A DNA stretch of 64,000 bases from Mycobacterium colombiense CECT 3035 (GCF_002105755.1 NZ_CP020821.1:4836001-4900000), one strand, 5' to 3'. Numbered from the stretch's first letter, positions 34,864-44,767 are shown. Program-made: numbers and translations. Notes: generated by a model from the letters alone, not told the origin.

Positions 34864-37800
34864 ACGGCCACCGCCTGGGCGTCGAGCAGGTCCGAGAGGG
34901 CGACGATCAGCGACCACGGCGGCCGCCAACCGAAGACGCCCGCCGGGTGGCCGTCCAGCACCGGGGTCTGCGGGCCGCACATGCCCCGCAGGAACAGGTA
35001 CAGCACGCCGCCGAGGTGCCGGCTCGGGTCGTAGTCGCGCAACCGCCAACGCAAAAAGCGATGCAGCACCGCGCAATACAGCAGCGCCTGCATCGGATAG
35101 TCCGAGTGCAGCATCGCCTCCGCCATCCGGGACCGGTCGTAGTCGGCGGCGGTCAGCGGCCGCTCCGGGTCGCCGAGCCGGTTGGTCTTGTAGTCCACCA
35201 CCACGTAGCGGTGCCCCGCGCCGTCGGGGACGCGCAGCACGGCGTCGATCGAGCCGGTGAGGTAGCCGCGCAGCGGCTGATCGCCCAGCCCGTGCTCGGC
35301 CAGCCGGTCGGCGTACGAGGCCAGCACGTCGTCGGCCGGCAGGTGCTCGCGCAACAACGGCGCCAGATCCGCCACCCGCACCCGCGGCGCCGTCGGACCA
35401 CGATCGCCGCCGGCCAGGGGGATCTCAAAATCCAGTTCGCGCAATCGATCCGACAGTCCGATCTGGCGCAGCGTCCTACCCCCGGTCAACGGGCCCAGCG
35501 GCGTGTCGTGCATCGGCACCATCGCCGCGGCCAGCTCCTCGGGGGTCGCGGCCACCGGCCACCACGCCGCGTGCGCCACGATCTGGGCCTGCAGTTCGGC
35601 GGCCAGGTCCGGGGCGAACGGGTCGGCCGTCTCCAGCACGGCGTGCACCAGGGTGCCGAACGTGGCCCCGGCCGGCAGGTCGGCCATCGGGGAGGGCACG
35701 TCCGGTCCGGATGCCGCGGACACCAACGGAATGTCGCCGGCCTCGTCGTCGAGTTCGCCGATCTCGGGTTCGCTGCTCACCCCGCTGGCCTGCGCCGCCC
35801 GGATCAAGCCGGAGTAGGAGGTGCGCCGCCAGCCGGTGTCGATGCCGCGGTGGAAGTGGCGGTTCTGCAGGCCGGTGGGCACCGGCTCGGCGGGCAGTGA
35901 CGGGGCCGCCGCCACCAGCGACTCCTCGATGACCGGCCCGCCGGCCGCCTCCCACTCACGCAGCCTGGCCATGGCGTCGGCGTCGGAGACCTTCGCGGGT
36001 TCGCACCGGTCCGGCACCACCGGCTCGCCGGGCCGGCGGCCGCGCAGCAGCCGCGACAGGCCGCCGTTGGGTTCGTAGTACGCCGGTGACCACCACGCCA
36101 CCACCTGGGTTTGCGCCCTGGTCAGCGCCACGTAGGTCAGCCGGCTGTCGTCGCTGGCATCCTCTTTACGGCCCAGCCGCTCAACGGCTTTGAAGTCGGG
36201 GCTGTCCTTGCCGCCGACGTGCAGGCAGCGGGTGCCGTCCTCGTCGTGGAACAACACCACGTCGCTGTCCTGGGTGTTGCGGTTGAACGCGAACGGCAGG
36301 TACACGATCGGGTACTGCAGCCCCTTGCTGACGAACACGGTCATGATCTGCACGGCCGCGGCGTCGCTGTCGAGCCGGCGGTTGCGTTCGGGCGCCCCGC
36401 TGCGCTCGTCGCGCTGCCGGCGCAGCCAATCGCGCAGCGCGGGCAGGCTGTAGTGCTCGCGGTGCGCGACGTCCTGCAGCAGCTGGGTGATGTGCGCCAG
36501 GTCGGTCATGTGCCGCTCACCGCCCTGCCAGGTGAGCAGGCGATTGCCCATGCCCAGCAATTGGGCGGCCTCGAAGATGGCCGCGACACCGCGTTCGCGG
36601 GCGTGACCGGCCCACTCCCGCAGGGTCTTCGCGATCCGGTCGGTGAGCGCGTCGCCGCCGGCCGCCAGTGTTTCGGCGGTCTCGCCGAAGAACATCGTCG
36701 CCGCGGCCGCGCGCACCATCCCGGGCCGGTGCGGCTGATCGAAGGCCTCCAGCAGGCACAGCCAATCCTCGGCGGCCTCCGAGGTGAACACGTCCGAGTT
36801 GCCGGTGTAGACCGCGGGCACGCCCGCGGCGCACAGCGCCTTGAAGCACGCGTGCGCGTCGCGATGCTTCTCCACGATGACGGCGATGTCCCGGGCCGCC
36901 AGCGGCCTACCGGCGAACGTGGCACCGCTGGCCAGCAGCGCGCGGATGTCCGACGCGAGGTCGGCACCGATGTGCTCGCGTACCTGGTCGATCGGCAGGT
37001 TTTGAACACCGCGGCGGCCCAACGTCTTTCGGGCGACCACGCGCAGCCGGAACGGGTCGTTGCGCGGCGCGCCCGCGAGGCGATGACCACGGTGATGCGC
37101 GTCGACGTCGTTCACCACGATCGCCGGGTCACCGAGTTGGGCGCCGCGCAACACCACCTGCAGCCGCTGCAGCAGCGCGGAGTCGCTGCGCCAGTTGGTG
37201 GCCAGCGTCTTGCGCTCACCCGCCGTCTCGGCCGCCCGCAGGTAGGTCACGATGTCGCCGCCGCGAAACGCGTAGATCGCCTGCTTCGGATCGCCGATCA
37301 GAACGACGGTGGAACGCCCACTGAACGCGCGGTCGATCACCTGCCATTGCACCGGGTCGGTGTCCTGGAACTCGTCGACCATCACGATCGGCCAGCGTTG
37401 ATGCATGCGCAGCCGGGCGGGGGAGTCGTCGGTGGCCAGCGCGTCGGCCAGCCGGATCAGCAGGTCGTCGTAGTCGAGCACCCCGAGCCGGCGCTTGCGC
37501 GTATCCAGCTCGGCCAGAACATCATTGGCGAACCTGACGCTGGCGGCGGCCCGCGAGTCGGGATCCGGGTGCAGCGGGCGCAGCTGGGTCGACGGATTCT
37601 TGGCGACCTCGCGGGCGAGCCGCAGCGCTTCGCGGTAGTGCAGCGCCGGGTCGTCGCGCTCCTGACCGAAGTGGGCCAGGTACAGGTCGTCGACGATCTC
37701 GGTCACCAGGTCGTCGAGGCTGTCGAGCAGCGTGACGCCGGCCGCGGTGTCCCCGGCGATGCCGAGGGAGCGCAGCACCAGCTGGCAGAACTGGTGGGTG

Positions 37801-38162
37801 GTGGCGATCGTCGCCGCGTCGAAGCCGGCCAGTGCGTCGCGAAGCCGCTGCTCGCGCGCCGCGCGCTGTTGGTCGGTGCCGTCCAGCAGATAGGCCACCA
37901 CCTGGTTGTCGCCGGCGGTCGACGGATCCGCGAAAGCCCGGACGGCGTCCACGATTTGGCAGCGGACGCGTTCGCGCAGCTCCTGGCTGGCGGCCCGGCC
38001 GAACGTGATGAGCAGCATCTGGTCCAGCTTCGCGGCGCCGTCGGCGATGTAGCGCGTGACGAGCCCGGCCAACGCGAAGGTCTTACCGGTCCCCGCGCTG
38101 GCCTCCAGCACGGTGGTGGAGCGCTCGGCCGGCAGCGCACCCAACAGGTCGAAGCGCTCCAT
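34860..38162 (-). CDS. recB: Exodeoxyribonuclease V beta chain (RecB helicase-nuclease)
   Basis: A 1100-residue UvrD-type helicase with a C-terminal nuclease. Walker A is EASAGTGKTFAL (residues ~19-30), Walker B is VMVDEFQDTDPVQW, and GDPKQAIYAFRGGD is motif III. The RecB nuclease domain near the C-terminus has SIDAVLRV and the metal/catalytic VVDYKTNRLG. The start is the ATG at 38162, which overlaps the recC stop (TGATG); a longer frame reaching 38360 runs through recC and is rejected. Length is close to the Mtb protein. Confidence 0.94.
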   Translation of the reverse strand: MERFDLLGALPAERSTTVLEASAGTGKTFALAGLVTRYIADGAAKLDQMLLITFGRAASQELRERVRCQIVDAVRAFADPSTAGDNQVVAYLLDGTDQQRAAREQRLRDALAGFDAATIATTHQFCQLVLRSLGIAGDTAAGVTLLDSLDDLVTEIVDDLYLAHFGQERDDPALHYREALRLAREVAKNPSTQLRPLHPDPDSRAAASVRFANDVLAELDTRKRRLGVLDYDDLLIRLADALATDDSPARLRMHQRWPIVMVDEFQDTDPVQWQVIDRAFSGRSTVVLIGDPKQAIYAFRGGDIVTYLRAAETAGERKTLATNWRSDSALLQRLQVVLRGAQLGDPAIVVNDVDAHHRGHRLAGAPRNDPFRLRVVARKTLGRRGVQNLPIDQVREHIGADLASDIRALLASGATFAGRPLAARDIAVIVEKHRDAHACFKALCAAGVPAVYTGNSDVFTSEAAEDWLCLLEAFDQPHRPGMVRAAAATMFFGETAETLAAGGDALTDRIAKTLREWAGHARERGVAAIFEAAQLLGMGNRLLTWQGGERHMTDLAHITQLLQDVAHREHYSLPALRDWLRRQRDERSGAPERNRRLDSDAAAVQIMTVFVSKGLQYPIVYLPFAFNRNTQDSDVVLFHDEDGTRCLHVGGKDSPDFKAVERLGRKEDASDDSRLTYVALTRAQTQVVAWWSPAYYEPNGGLSRLLRGRRPGEPVVPDRCEPAKVSDADAMARLREWEAAGGPVIEESLVAAAPSLPAEPVPTGLQNRHFHRGIDTGWRRTSYSGLIRAAQASGVSSEPEIGELDDEAGDIPLVSAASGPDVPSPMADLPAGATFGTLVHAVLETADPFAPDLAAELQAQIVAHAAWWPVAATPEELAAAMVPMHDTPLGPLTGGRTLRQIGLSDRLRELDFEIPLAGGDRGPTAPRVRVADLAPLLREHLPADDVLASYADRLAEHGLGDQPLRGYLTGSIDAVLRVPDGAGHRYVVVDYKTNRLGDPERPLTAADYDRSRMAEAMLHSDYPMQALLYCAVLHRFLRWRLRDYDPSRHLGGVLYLFLRGMCGPQTPVLDGHPAGVFGWRPPWSLIVALSDLLDAQAVAV

Positions 38163-41100
38163 CAGATGAGCTTCCGCTCGGCGCGCAGCATCGGCAGCCA
38201 GACCCGTGCGGCGTAGGCGCCGAGCCGGTTGTCCTCGCCGTCGCACTCCTCGCCCGGCCGCACGGGCGCCATCAGCTCCTCCAGCGGCGCGCCCTTGCCC
38301 CACGCCCGCGCGTGCGCCGGGGCCTGGTCCTCGCCCGGGAAGCGATCGCTGGATTTCCATCGGTACCGCGCCTCGGCCACCGGGTCCTCGCCGCCGTAGC
38401 GGGCGGCGGCCCAGGCATAGGACGTCTTGATGGGCAACGGAATCGGCTCACGCCGTCCCGCGTCGTAGATCGCCACCAGCTCGCGCAGCACCCCGACGGC
38501 CTGCTCGCCGTCGCCCGGCCGACCCAGCCCCTCGGTGCGGGTGCTGACGCCCCGGCGCATGCGGCCGACGCACACCGCGGCCCAGTCGCGCCCCGGATCG
38601 TGGGCGACCAACGCCAGCAACGGGATCCACGATTCGAGCAGATGCTTGCCGTCCAGCCGCGAATACGTCACCGACACCAGGCGGTCGTCATACACCGGCG
38701 ACACCGTACCGGTGAGGCGCCGCCCGCCGCCGAGGTCGACGTCGACGTCGTAGGCGGACGCGTCGGCCGGGCGGTCGCGGTGCATGTGGCGGAGCGCCTC
38801 GCTCGCCAGCAGGGCGGCCTGGTCGCGGATCTCGGTGACCTTGCGCCAGCCCAGCTGACCAGGCGGCAGCGTGCCGCGCCGCCACTCGGCCTGGCGCGCG
38901 TCGTCGGGGGTCATCCCGCGCAGGATGTCGCCCAGCATCCGGTCGCCGACGGTCCACTCCTCGAGGCCGTCGATGTCGACGGGCATGGCATCCTGCACGC
39001 CGTCGACGTCGTAGGGCAGCGTGAATTCCAGCGCGCGGAAGAAGCCCTTCACCGGGTCCTTGAAGAAGCCGACCAGGTCGGCGAGGATGACGTCGCCGGC
39101 CGGCGGTGCCGGCAGCGGTGCCGAGATGAACTTCGGCTGTTCGGCGTGGTCGCCGGCGGCCGCGCGCGCCGCGCGCAGCACCGTGGGGTCGAAACTGAAC
39201 GGCACGTCCGGGACGAGTCCGCCGGGGATGACGTTGCGAATGTCGAACGGCTGCAACGGATGTTCGACGACGATGCGGTCGCGCACCTTGGTCGCGGTGG
39301 TGACGTCGAGGGTGTCCAGCAACTCGGCCAGCGGCACCGCCGGCGGGCGGGGCTGGCCCGAATACTCGTTGGCGCCGGTGTAGGTGATCACCAGCTTCTC
39401 GGTGGCCGCGCCGATCGCGTCGAGCAGCAATTGCCGGTCCTCGGAACGGATGTCGCGTTCCCCGGTCATCGGGCATCGCGCCAGCGCGTCGTCACCGTCG
39501 ACGATGCCGAGCCGCGGGAAGAGCCCGTCGTCCAGGCCGACCAGGCATACCACCCGGTGCGGCACCGAGCGCATCGGCACCATGGTGCACACCGTCAGGG
39601 TGCCGGTGCGGAAGTTGGCCCGCGTCGGGCGGCCGGCCAGGCGCCGGGTGAGCAGCGCGCGAATGTCGGGCAGCCGCAACGCGATATCGCCGCGGGGCCC
39701 GGCCTGGCCCAGCGTCTGAGCGAACTCGCGGTTCATCTGGCCGGTCTGCCATTCGTCCGCATCGCGGACCCGCGTCAGCAGCGCGACGCCCTCGGTGATG
39801 GCGGCCAGCCATTCGCTCAGCGGCCGGGTGCCGCTGAGCGCGTCGAGGGTGTGCTGCAGCCGCGCGACGAATTCGGCGAACTGGCCGGCCAATTGGACAC
39901 GGTTGCTGCTGACGTCGTCGAGCGGCAGCGTCGCGTCTATCCACGCGTTCGAATCGTCGGACATCGCGACCCCGGCCAGTATCCGGTCGATGCCGAAACG
40001 CCAAGTGTTGTGCACGAAGTCGACGTGATAGGGCCGCCGATGCCGCTGATCCAGCCCCCACCGGATGTTCGCCTGCCGGACCCAGCGGGTGATGGCCTCC
40101 AGGTCGTCGTCGGTGAATCCGAATTGGGCGCGCACCGGCGGCGCCTGGGCCAGGTTGAGCACCTCGCTGGCCGTCACCCGGCCGGCCGCCAGGGTCAGCA
40201 GTTGCGCGGCCACCCCCAGCAGCGGGTTGGTCTGGATCGGCGAGCGGTCGGCCAGCCGCACTCGCAGCTGGTGGGCCGGATGGGCGCCGTGCACCACATC
40301 GCCCAGGCCGAAGTCGGCCATGATCAGCGGCGCGTAGGTCTCGATGTCCGGGCACATCACCAGGATGTCGCGCGGCTCGAGCGTCGGGTCGTCGGCCAGC
40401 AGCCCGAGCAGCACCTCGCGCAGCACGTCGACCTGGCGCGCCGGGCCGTGGCAATTGTGGATCTGCACCGATCGGTCGCCGGCCGCCATCGTGCGGTCAA
40501 GTGGGCGAACGGCATTGGCGGCGATGTCGGACTGCAGCCAGCCGAGCAGCGTGTCCGGGCGCGCGGCGCCGGCCAGATAGTCGTCGGTGGCCGGATCCGC
40601 CGGCAGGCCGCGTTGCAGTTCGCGCAGATCGCGTCCGAGCGTCGCGAGCAGCGGATGCGACACCGCCCGATGGCTGACGTCGTCGCGCCGCGGGACCGCG
40701 CCGCGGGCGCCGGCCAGCGCTCGCCACAGCGCGTCGCTGGGGTGCGGCAGCCACAGATGCAGGTCGTGGTGGGTGGCCACGGCCTCCAACAGCTCGATAT
40801 CGGTGCGGGTCAACCGGGTGTGCCCGAACAGTGACAGCCGGGACGGCAGCTCGGTGGGGGCCTCCCGCAGCCGCGCGATGGTCCTGGCGTGGCGGACGTG
40901 CGGCGGGTCGGCGGCGACCCGCGCGACCAGCGCCCGCCACAGCTCGGGCTGCCAGCGCAGGTCCTCGTCGAGATCACCGGGCTCGCCGTTGCCCCAGTCG
41001 ACCAGCAGCTGCGGGCGCTGCCGCGCGTAGGAGTCGAACAGCCCGGCCAGCCGGCGTGCCACCTCGTACCGGCGGCCCTGGCGCAGCTCGCCCTCCGCGC

Positions 41101-41464
41101 CGGTGTGGAAGTGGCCCACATGCATGGCCAGCGCGCGGCACCACGGCTCGTCCAGCGAGCAGTCGATCGCCTCCAGCAGCGGCCAGGCCATGGCGTCCGG
41201 CGACCACGGATCGTTGTCGGCAGTGCCGGTGATCTCGGCGATCAACGAGCCCGGGGTGCGAAACGCCACCCCGGCGCACACCCCGTCGCCGGCGCGCGCA
41301 CCGAGCACGTGCGACAACCGCTGGCTGAGCCAGCGTTCCACCCCGCGCGCCGGGACCACGACGAGTTCGGTGGCGAACGGGTCGGCCGGCGGGTTGGCCA
41401 GCAGAGCGCCGAGACCGTCGGCCAACAGATCCGTGCGCTCGGCACGGTGCAGATGAAGCGGCAT
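38162..41464 (-). CDS. recC: Exodeoxyribonuclease V gamma chain (RecC)
   Basis: A 1100-residue RecC, the subunit that holds the complex and recognises the recombination hotspot in E. coli through a degenerate helicase fold. Visible landmarks are RGVERWLSQRLSHVLGA near the start, CHGPARQVDVLRE and ILVMCPDIETYAPLI in the middle, VCLVGLDDGLFPR, and the C-terminal nuclease-like part without catalytic residues. It is the first gene of recC-recB-recD, and the upstream neighbour on the same strand is the mmaA2-like gene, 39 bp away. Confidence 0.93.
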   Translation of the reverse strand: MPLHLHRAERTDLLADGLGALLANPPADPFATELVVVPARGVERWLSQRLSHVLGARAGDGVCAGVAFRTPGSLIAEITGTADNDPWSPDAMAWPLLEAIDCSLDEPWCRALAMHVGHFHTGAEGELRQGRRYEVARRLAGLFDSYARQRPQLLVDWGNGEPGDLDEDLRWQPELWRALVARVAADPPHVRHARTIARLREAPTELPSRLSLFGHTRLTRTDIELLEAVATHHDLHLWLPHPSDALWRALAGARGAVPRRDDVSHRAVSHPLLATLGRDLRELQRGLPADPATDDYLAGAARPDTLLGWLQSDIAANAVRPLDRTMAAGDRSVQIHNCHGPARQVDVLREVLLGLLADDPTLEPRDILVMCPDIETYAPLIMADFGLGDVVHGAHPAHQLRVRLADRSPIQTNPLLGVAAQLLTLAAGRVTASEVLNLAQAPPVRAQFGFTDDDLEAITRWVRQANIRWGLDQRHRRPYHVDFVHNTWRFGIDRILAGVAMSDDSNAWIDATLPLDDVSSNRVQLAGQFAEFVARLQHTLDALSGTRPLSEWLAAITEGVALLTRVRDADEWQTGQMNREFAQTLGQAGPRGDIALRLPDIRALLTRRLAGRPTRANFRTGTLTVCTMVPMRSVPHRVVCLVGLDDGLFPRLGIVDGDDALARCPMTGERDIRSEDRQLLLDAIGAATEKLVITYTGANEYSGQPRPPAVPLAELLDTLDVTTATKVRDRIVVEHPLQPFDIRNVIPGGLVPDVPFSFDPTVLRAARAAAGDHAEQPKFISAPLPAPPAGDVILADLVGFFKDPVKGFFRALEFTLPYDVDGVQDAMPVDIDGLEEWTVGDRMLGDILRGMTPDDARQAEWRRGTLPPGQLGWRKVTEIRDQAALLASEALRHMHRDRPADASAYDVDVDLGGGRRLTGTVSPVYDDRLVSVTYSRLDGKHLLESWIPLLALVAHDPGRDWAAVCVGRMRRGVSTRTEGLGRPGDGEQAVGVLRELVAIYDAGRREPIPLPIKTSYAWAAARYGGEDPVAEARYRWKSSDRFPGEDQAPAHARAWGKGAPLEELMAPVRPGEECDGEDNRLGAYAARVWLPMLRAERKLI

Positions 41465-41503
41465 TGCGCTGTCACGATAAACCCCAGCGCCCGGGCCGCG
41501 GTG

Positions 41504-42370
41504 CTACTTGGCCAGCGTGAACTGGTTCACGTCGATGTATCCGACCCGGAATGCGTTGGCGCAGCCGGTCAGATAGCGCATGTAGCGCTGGTAGACCTCT
41601 TCGGACTGGATCTCGACGGCCTCGCTGTGGCGCGCCTGCAAGGCCTCCGCCCAGTGGTCGAGGGTCCTGGCGTAGTGCAGTTGCAGCGACTGCCTGCGCT
41701 TGAGGTTGAACCCCATCTTCGACGCGTGGAACTCCACGATCTCGATCGCCGGCAATTGACCGCCCGGGAAGATCTCGGTGGCGATGAATTCGTTGAAGCT
41801 GGTCTGTTCCTCGGTCATCGGCAGGTCGCGCTCGACGATCTGCTGCGGGGTCAGCATGGTGATCGTGTGCAGCAGCATCACGCCGTCCTCGGGCAGGGTG
41901 CGGTAGGCCATCGCGAAGAAGTCGTCGTAGCGGTCGTAGCCGAAGTGCTCGAACGCGCCGATGGAGACGATCCGGTCGGCCTGCTCGTCGAATTCCTCCC
42001 AGCCGTGCAGCAACACCCGCCTGCTGCGCTGGGTGTCCATGGCATCGAAGAGCCTCTGCACGTGCGCGGCCTGATGCTCCGAGAGGGTCAGGCCGACGAC
42101 GTTCACGTCGTAGTTTTCCAGCGCCCGGCACATCGTGCCGCCCCAGCCGCACCCGATGTCCAGCAGCGTCATGCCCGGCCGCAGGCCCAGCTTGCCCAGC
42201 GAGAGATCCATCTTGCGCAACTGCGCCTCTTCCAGCGAGATGTCCCGGTTGCGATCCCAATATGCGCAGCTGTAGGTCATGGTGGGGTCGAGGAACAACC
42301 GGAAGAATTCGTCGGACAGGTCGTAGTGGGCTTGTACCTCTTCGAAGTGCGGCGTCAGGTGCTCTGCCAC
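41504..42370 (-). CDS. mmaA2: Mycolic acid methyltransferase/cyclopropane synthase, MmaA2-like
   Basis: A 288-residue S-adenosylmethionine-dependent enzyme of the cyclopropane-fatty-acid-synthase family acting on acyl chains of meromycolates. The SAM motif is [12 protein letters not shown], then VVGLTLSEHQ, and RIVSIGAFEHFG. The opening (EHLTPHFEEVQAHYDLSDEF) and the ending FRVGYIDVNQFTLAK look most like Mtb MmaA2 as I recall it, more than like MmaA1 or MmaA4. MmaA2 makes distal cyclopropanes. In Mtb mmaA2 sits inside the mmaA cluster; here it is beside recC, 15 kb from mmaA4. The GTG at 42370 has AGGCGGG ten bases upstream. Confidence 0.82.
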   Translation of the reverse strand: MAEHLTPHFEEVQAHYDLSDEFFRLFLDPTMTYSCAYWDRNRDISLEEAQLRKMDLSLGKLGLRPGMTLLDIGCGWGGTMCRALENYDVNVVGLTLSEHQAAHVQRLFDAMDTQRSRRVLLHGWEEFDEQADRIVSIGAFEHFGYDRYDDFFAMAYRTLPEDGVMLLHTITMLTPQQIVERDLPMTEEQTSFNEFIATEIFPGGQLPAIEIVEFHASKMGFNLKRRQSLQLHYARTLDHWAEALQARHSEAVEIQSEEVYQRYMRYLTGCANAFRVGYIDVNQFTLAK

Positions 42371-42700
42371 GGCGGATACCCGCCTTTCTGACTTGGGGCC
42401 ATTCGGTTGTTCACGAGACGGCGGATCGATTGGTTCACCACGGCTTCCCGAAAACGTGGCGATCAAACCCGAGCGGCCATCCCGGCAAACTGGATCGGAC
42501 CGGCGTCGGATGGCCACCGCGGCGTGGCCGACTTCGCAGAAAATTCGTGTTTAACTGTGGCCCAAGGCGTTTGGTTGCGTTGGCACCCGATCACTCACAC
42601 TTGCCGGAGCTAGACTACGGGCGAACGCGCAATCCCCGCCTGGGAATTCACCCGATCCTACGCCGGTTTGCTCGAGAAGACAGTCGCTGAAGGGAGTCAG
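42371..42700. other. Divergent intergenic region, no gene seen
   Basis: These 330 bp between the mmaA2-like gene and the nitroreductase hold the promoters of both. I see no convincing open reading frame with coding character, no tRNA and no strong inverted repeat. AAGGGAG at about 42690 is the ribosome-binding site of the nitroreductase. No reliable -35/-10 pair can be named. Confidence 0.5.
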
Positions 42701-43216
42701 ATGGAAGCCTGGGACGCGCTCCGCGCACGTCGCAACGTGCGGGAGTACCAATCGAAGCCGGTACCGCCCGAGGACCTGGACCGCATCGCAGAGGCCGGCT
42801 GGCGCGCGCCGTCGGCCAAGAACCGGCAGCCGTGGGACTTCGTCATCGTCACCGACCGTGAGCAGCTGGCCGAGCTGTCCACGGTCTGGCGGGGCGCGGG
42901 CCACATCGCCGGTGCCGCGGCCGCGATCGCCATCGTCGTCCCGGTGCCGCCGGACGAGCGCCGGGTGATCACCGACAACTACGACGTCGGCCAGGCCACC
43001 ATGGCGATGATGATCGCCGCCACGGACCTGGGTCTGGGCACCGGGCACTCGTCGGTGGGGGACCAGGACAAGGCGCGCGCCATCCTGGGCGTGCCCGACG
43101 AATACCTGGTGGCCTTCCTGCTCGGCGTCGGCTATCCGGCCGATCGCCCGCTCGCCCCGATCCGCAAGCCGAACCGGCGGCCGTTCGCCGAGGTCGTGCA
43201 CCACGGCCGTTGGTGA
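42701..43216 (+). CDS. Nitroreductase-family flavoprotein
   Basis: A 171-residue FMN-dependent oxidoreductase of the nitroreductase fold. Landmarks are the N-terminal phosphate-binding arginines in RARRNVREYQSKPV, WRAPSAKNRQPWDFVIV, and the C-terminal LLGVGYPADRPL. It is in the short class that dimerises and uses NAD(P)H. The ATG at 42701 follows AAGGGAG by seven bases and gives the expected N-terminus; an upstream TTG at 42668 is less likely. The true substrate is unknown. Confidence 0.85.
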   Translation: MEAWDALRARRNVREYQSKPVPPEDLDRIAEAGWRAPSAKNRQPWDFVIVTDREQLAELSTVWRGAGHIAGAAAAIAIVVPVPPDERRVITDNYDVGQATMAMMIAATDLGLGTGHSSVGDQDKARAILGVPDEYLVAFLLGVGYPADRPLAPIRKPNRRPFAEVVHHGRW

Positions 43217-43309
43217 TCGGCACCGCGAAAAACCTTCGGCGCCTGGTTCTCCACTCGCCTGGTCACCGCGACCACGCCGGAGTGAGAGCCGGCGGGCATG
43301 CTTAAGGCC

Positions 43310-43765
43310 ATGAACAGAACCGAAATCACCGAACAGGTCGTCATAGCCCGGCTGCGCGAGGGGCTGACGTGGCAACAGCTGGCCGACGCGATCGACAGGC
43401 CGCTGATGTGGACCACGGCGGCGTTGCTCGGTCAGCACCCGATTCCGGTGGAGCAGGCCAAGGTTCTGGCGCAGAAGTTGAAGCTGGACGAGTCCGTGGT
43501 GCCGGTGCTCGCCGCCGCCCCGATGCGCGGCGGGCTGCCCACCGCGGTCCCCACCGACCCCACCATCTACCGCTTCTACGAGGCGCTGCAGGTGTACGGC
43601 GGTGCCCTCAAAGAGGTGATCGCCGAGCAGTTCGGCGACGGCATCATGAGCGCCATCAACTTCAGCCTCGACGTGCAGAAGAGGCCGCATCCGTCCGGCG
43701 ACCGGGTCGTCGTGACATTCGACGGGAAATTCCTTCCCTATCAATGGGTTTCGTCGGAGCAGTAG
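43310..43765 (+). CDS. cynS: Cyanate hydratase (cyanase)
   Basis: A 151-residue cyanase that turns cyanate and bicarbonate into ammonia and CO2. The N-terminal helical domain (LRDEGLTWQQLADAID-type text, WTTAALLGQHPIP) and the C-terminal catalytic domain PTDPTIYRFYEALQVYG followed by GDGIMSAINF carry the conserved Arg, Glu and Ser of the active site. ATG at 43310 is preferred because AAGG precedes it, though ATG at 43298 is possible. It is in an operon with the patatin gene, starting in the base after this stop. No cyanate transporter or carbonic anhydrase is nearby. Confidence 0.93.
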   Translation: MNRTEITEQVVIARLREGLTWQQLADAIDRPLMWTTAALLGQHPIPVEQAKVLAQKLKLDESVVPVLAAAPMRGGLPTAVPTDPTIYRFYEALQVYGGALKEVIAEQFGDGIMSAINFSLDVQKRPHPSGDRVVVTFDGKFLPYQWVSSEQ

Positions 43766-44767
43766 ATGGCCCCCAAGGCGGCACCGACGAAACTCGTGGA
43801 CCTGGTGCTCTCCGGCGGGGGCGTCAAGTTCATCGGCCTGGTGGGCGCCATCGTCGCCCTCATGGACGCCGGATATTCGATCAAGAGGGTGTCCGGGGTC
43901 TCGGCGGGCTCGGTGGTCGCGGCGATCCTGGCCGCCGGATCCGACGGCCAGTTGACCGGCGCTCAGGTCAAGGAACTCGCGTTCTCGGTTCCGTTGCGCA
44001 AGTGGCGCGACGCGGGACCGGTCCCGTATCTCGGTGCGGCCTGGGGGCTGGTGCGGGACACCAGCATGTATCGCGGCGACGTCGCCCACGACTGGATCCG
44101 CAGCGAGCTGAAGAACCTGGGCGTCACCTCGTTCGGCGATCTGAAGCTCGACGCGGACGATCTGCTCGAGGGGCGCCGCGACAAGCTGGTGGTCACCGTG
44201 GCCGACGTGACCGCCGCGCAATTGGTCCGGTTTCCATGGGACTACCGGCGGCTCTACGGTCTGGACCCCGACGAGCAGCCGGTGGCCGCCGCCGTGCGCG
44301 CATCGATGGCGATCCCGTTCTTCTATCGCCCGGTGAAGCTGGCCGGCGCCGACGGGACGACCTCCACCCTGGTGGACGGCGGTGTGCTGTCGAACTTTCC
44401 CATCGATACCTTCGACCGGCCCGACGGCAGGGCGCCGCGCTGGCCCACGTTCGGCATCACGGTGTTGCCGCGGGTGGCCGAGGGCATCGGCGCCGTGATG
44501 CCCGCCCTGAAACCGTTGCGCTTCTTCGAGCAGACGGCCCTGCTGGAAAGCCTGCTCACCACCATGCTCGCCGGCCATGACCAGACCCACCTGAGCCGGC
44601 CATGGGTCGCCGCCCGCGCCATCGCGGTCGAATCGACCAATGTCGGAGTGCTCGACTTCGACATCGGTCGAGGGCGTCTGGAAGAGCTCTACGACAGCGG
44701 TTATGCGGCGGCGACGGAGTTCCTGTCGACCTGGGATTGGCCGGCCTATCTGGATCGGTTCCGGTGA
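43766..44767 (+). CDS. Patatin-like phospholipase
   Basis: A 333-residue lipid acyl hydrolase of the patatin family with a Ser-Asp dyad. The oxyanion-hole motif is SGGGVKFIGLVG (start of the domain), the nucleophile elbow is GVSAGSVVAAI, and the catalytic Asp is in VDGGVLSNFP. It carries no signal peptide. The start codon directly follows the cyanase stop, so the two are translated together. The link between cyanate detoxification and a phospholipase is not obvious. Confidence 0.88.
   Translation: MAPKAAPTKLVDLVLSGGGVKFIGLVGAIVALMDAGYSIKRVSGVSAGSVVAAILAAGSDGQLTGAQVKELAFSVPLRKWRDAGPVPYLGAAWGLVRDTSMYRGDVAHDWIRSELKNLGVTSFGDLKLDADDLLEGRRDKLVVTVADVTAAQLVRFPWDYRRLYGLDPDEQPVAAAVRASMAIPFFYRPVKLAGADGTTSTLVDGGVLSNFPIDTFDRPDGRAPRWPTFGITVLPRVAEGIGAVMPALKPLRFFEQTALLESLLTTMLAGHDQTHLSRPWVAARAIAVESTNVGVLDFDIGRGRLEELYDSGYAAATEFLSTWDWPAYLDRFR

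Noticed and set aside
38163..38360. Extension of recB upstream of the ATG at 38162
   Set aside because: It lies inside recC in another frame; the TGATG overlap is the natural start.
42551..44590. A 679-codon minus-strand frame under the nitroreductase, cyanase and patatin genes
   Set aside because: His/Arg/Gly-rich shadow of three clear plus-strand genes with full catalytic motifs.
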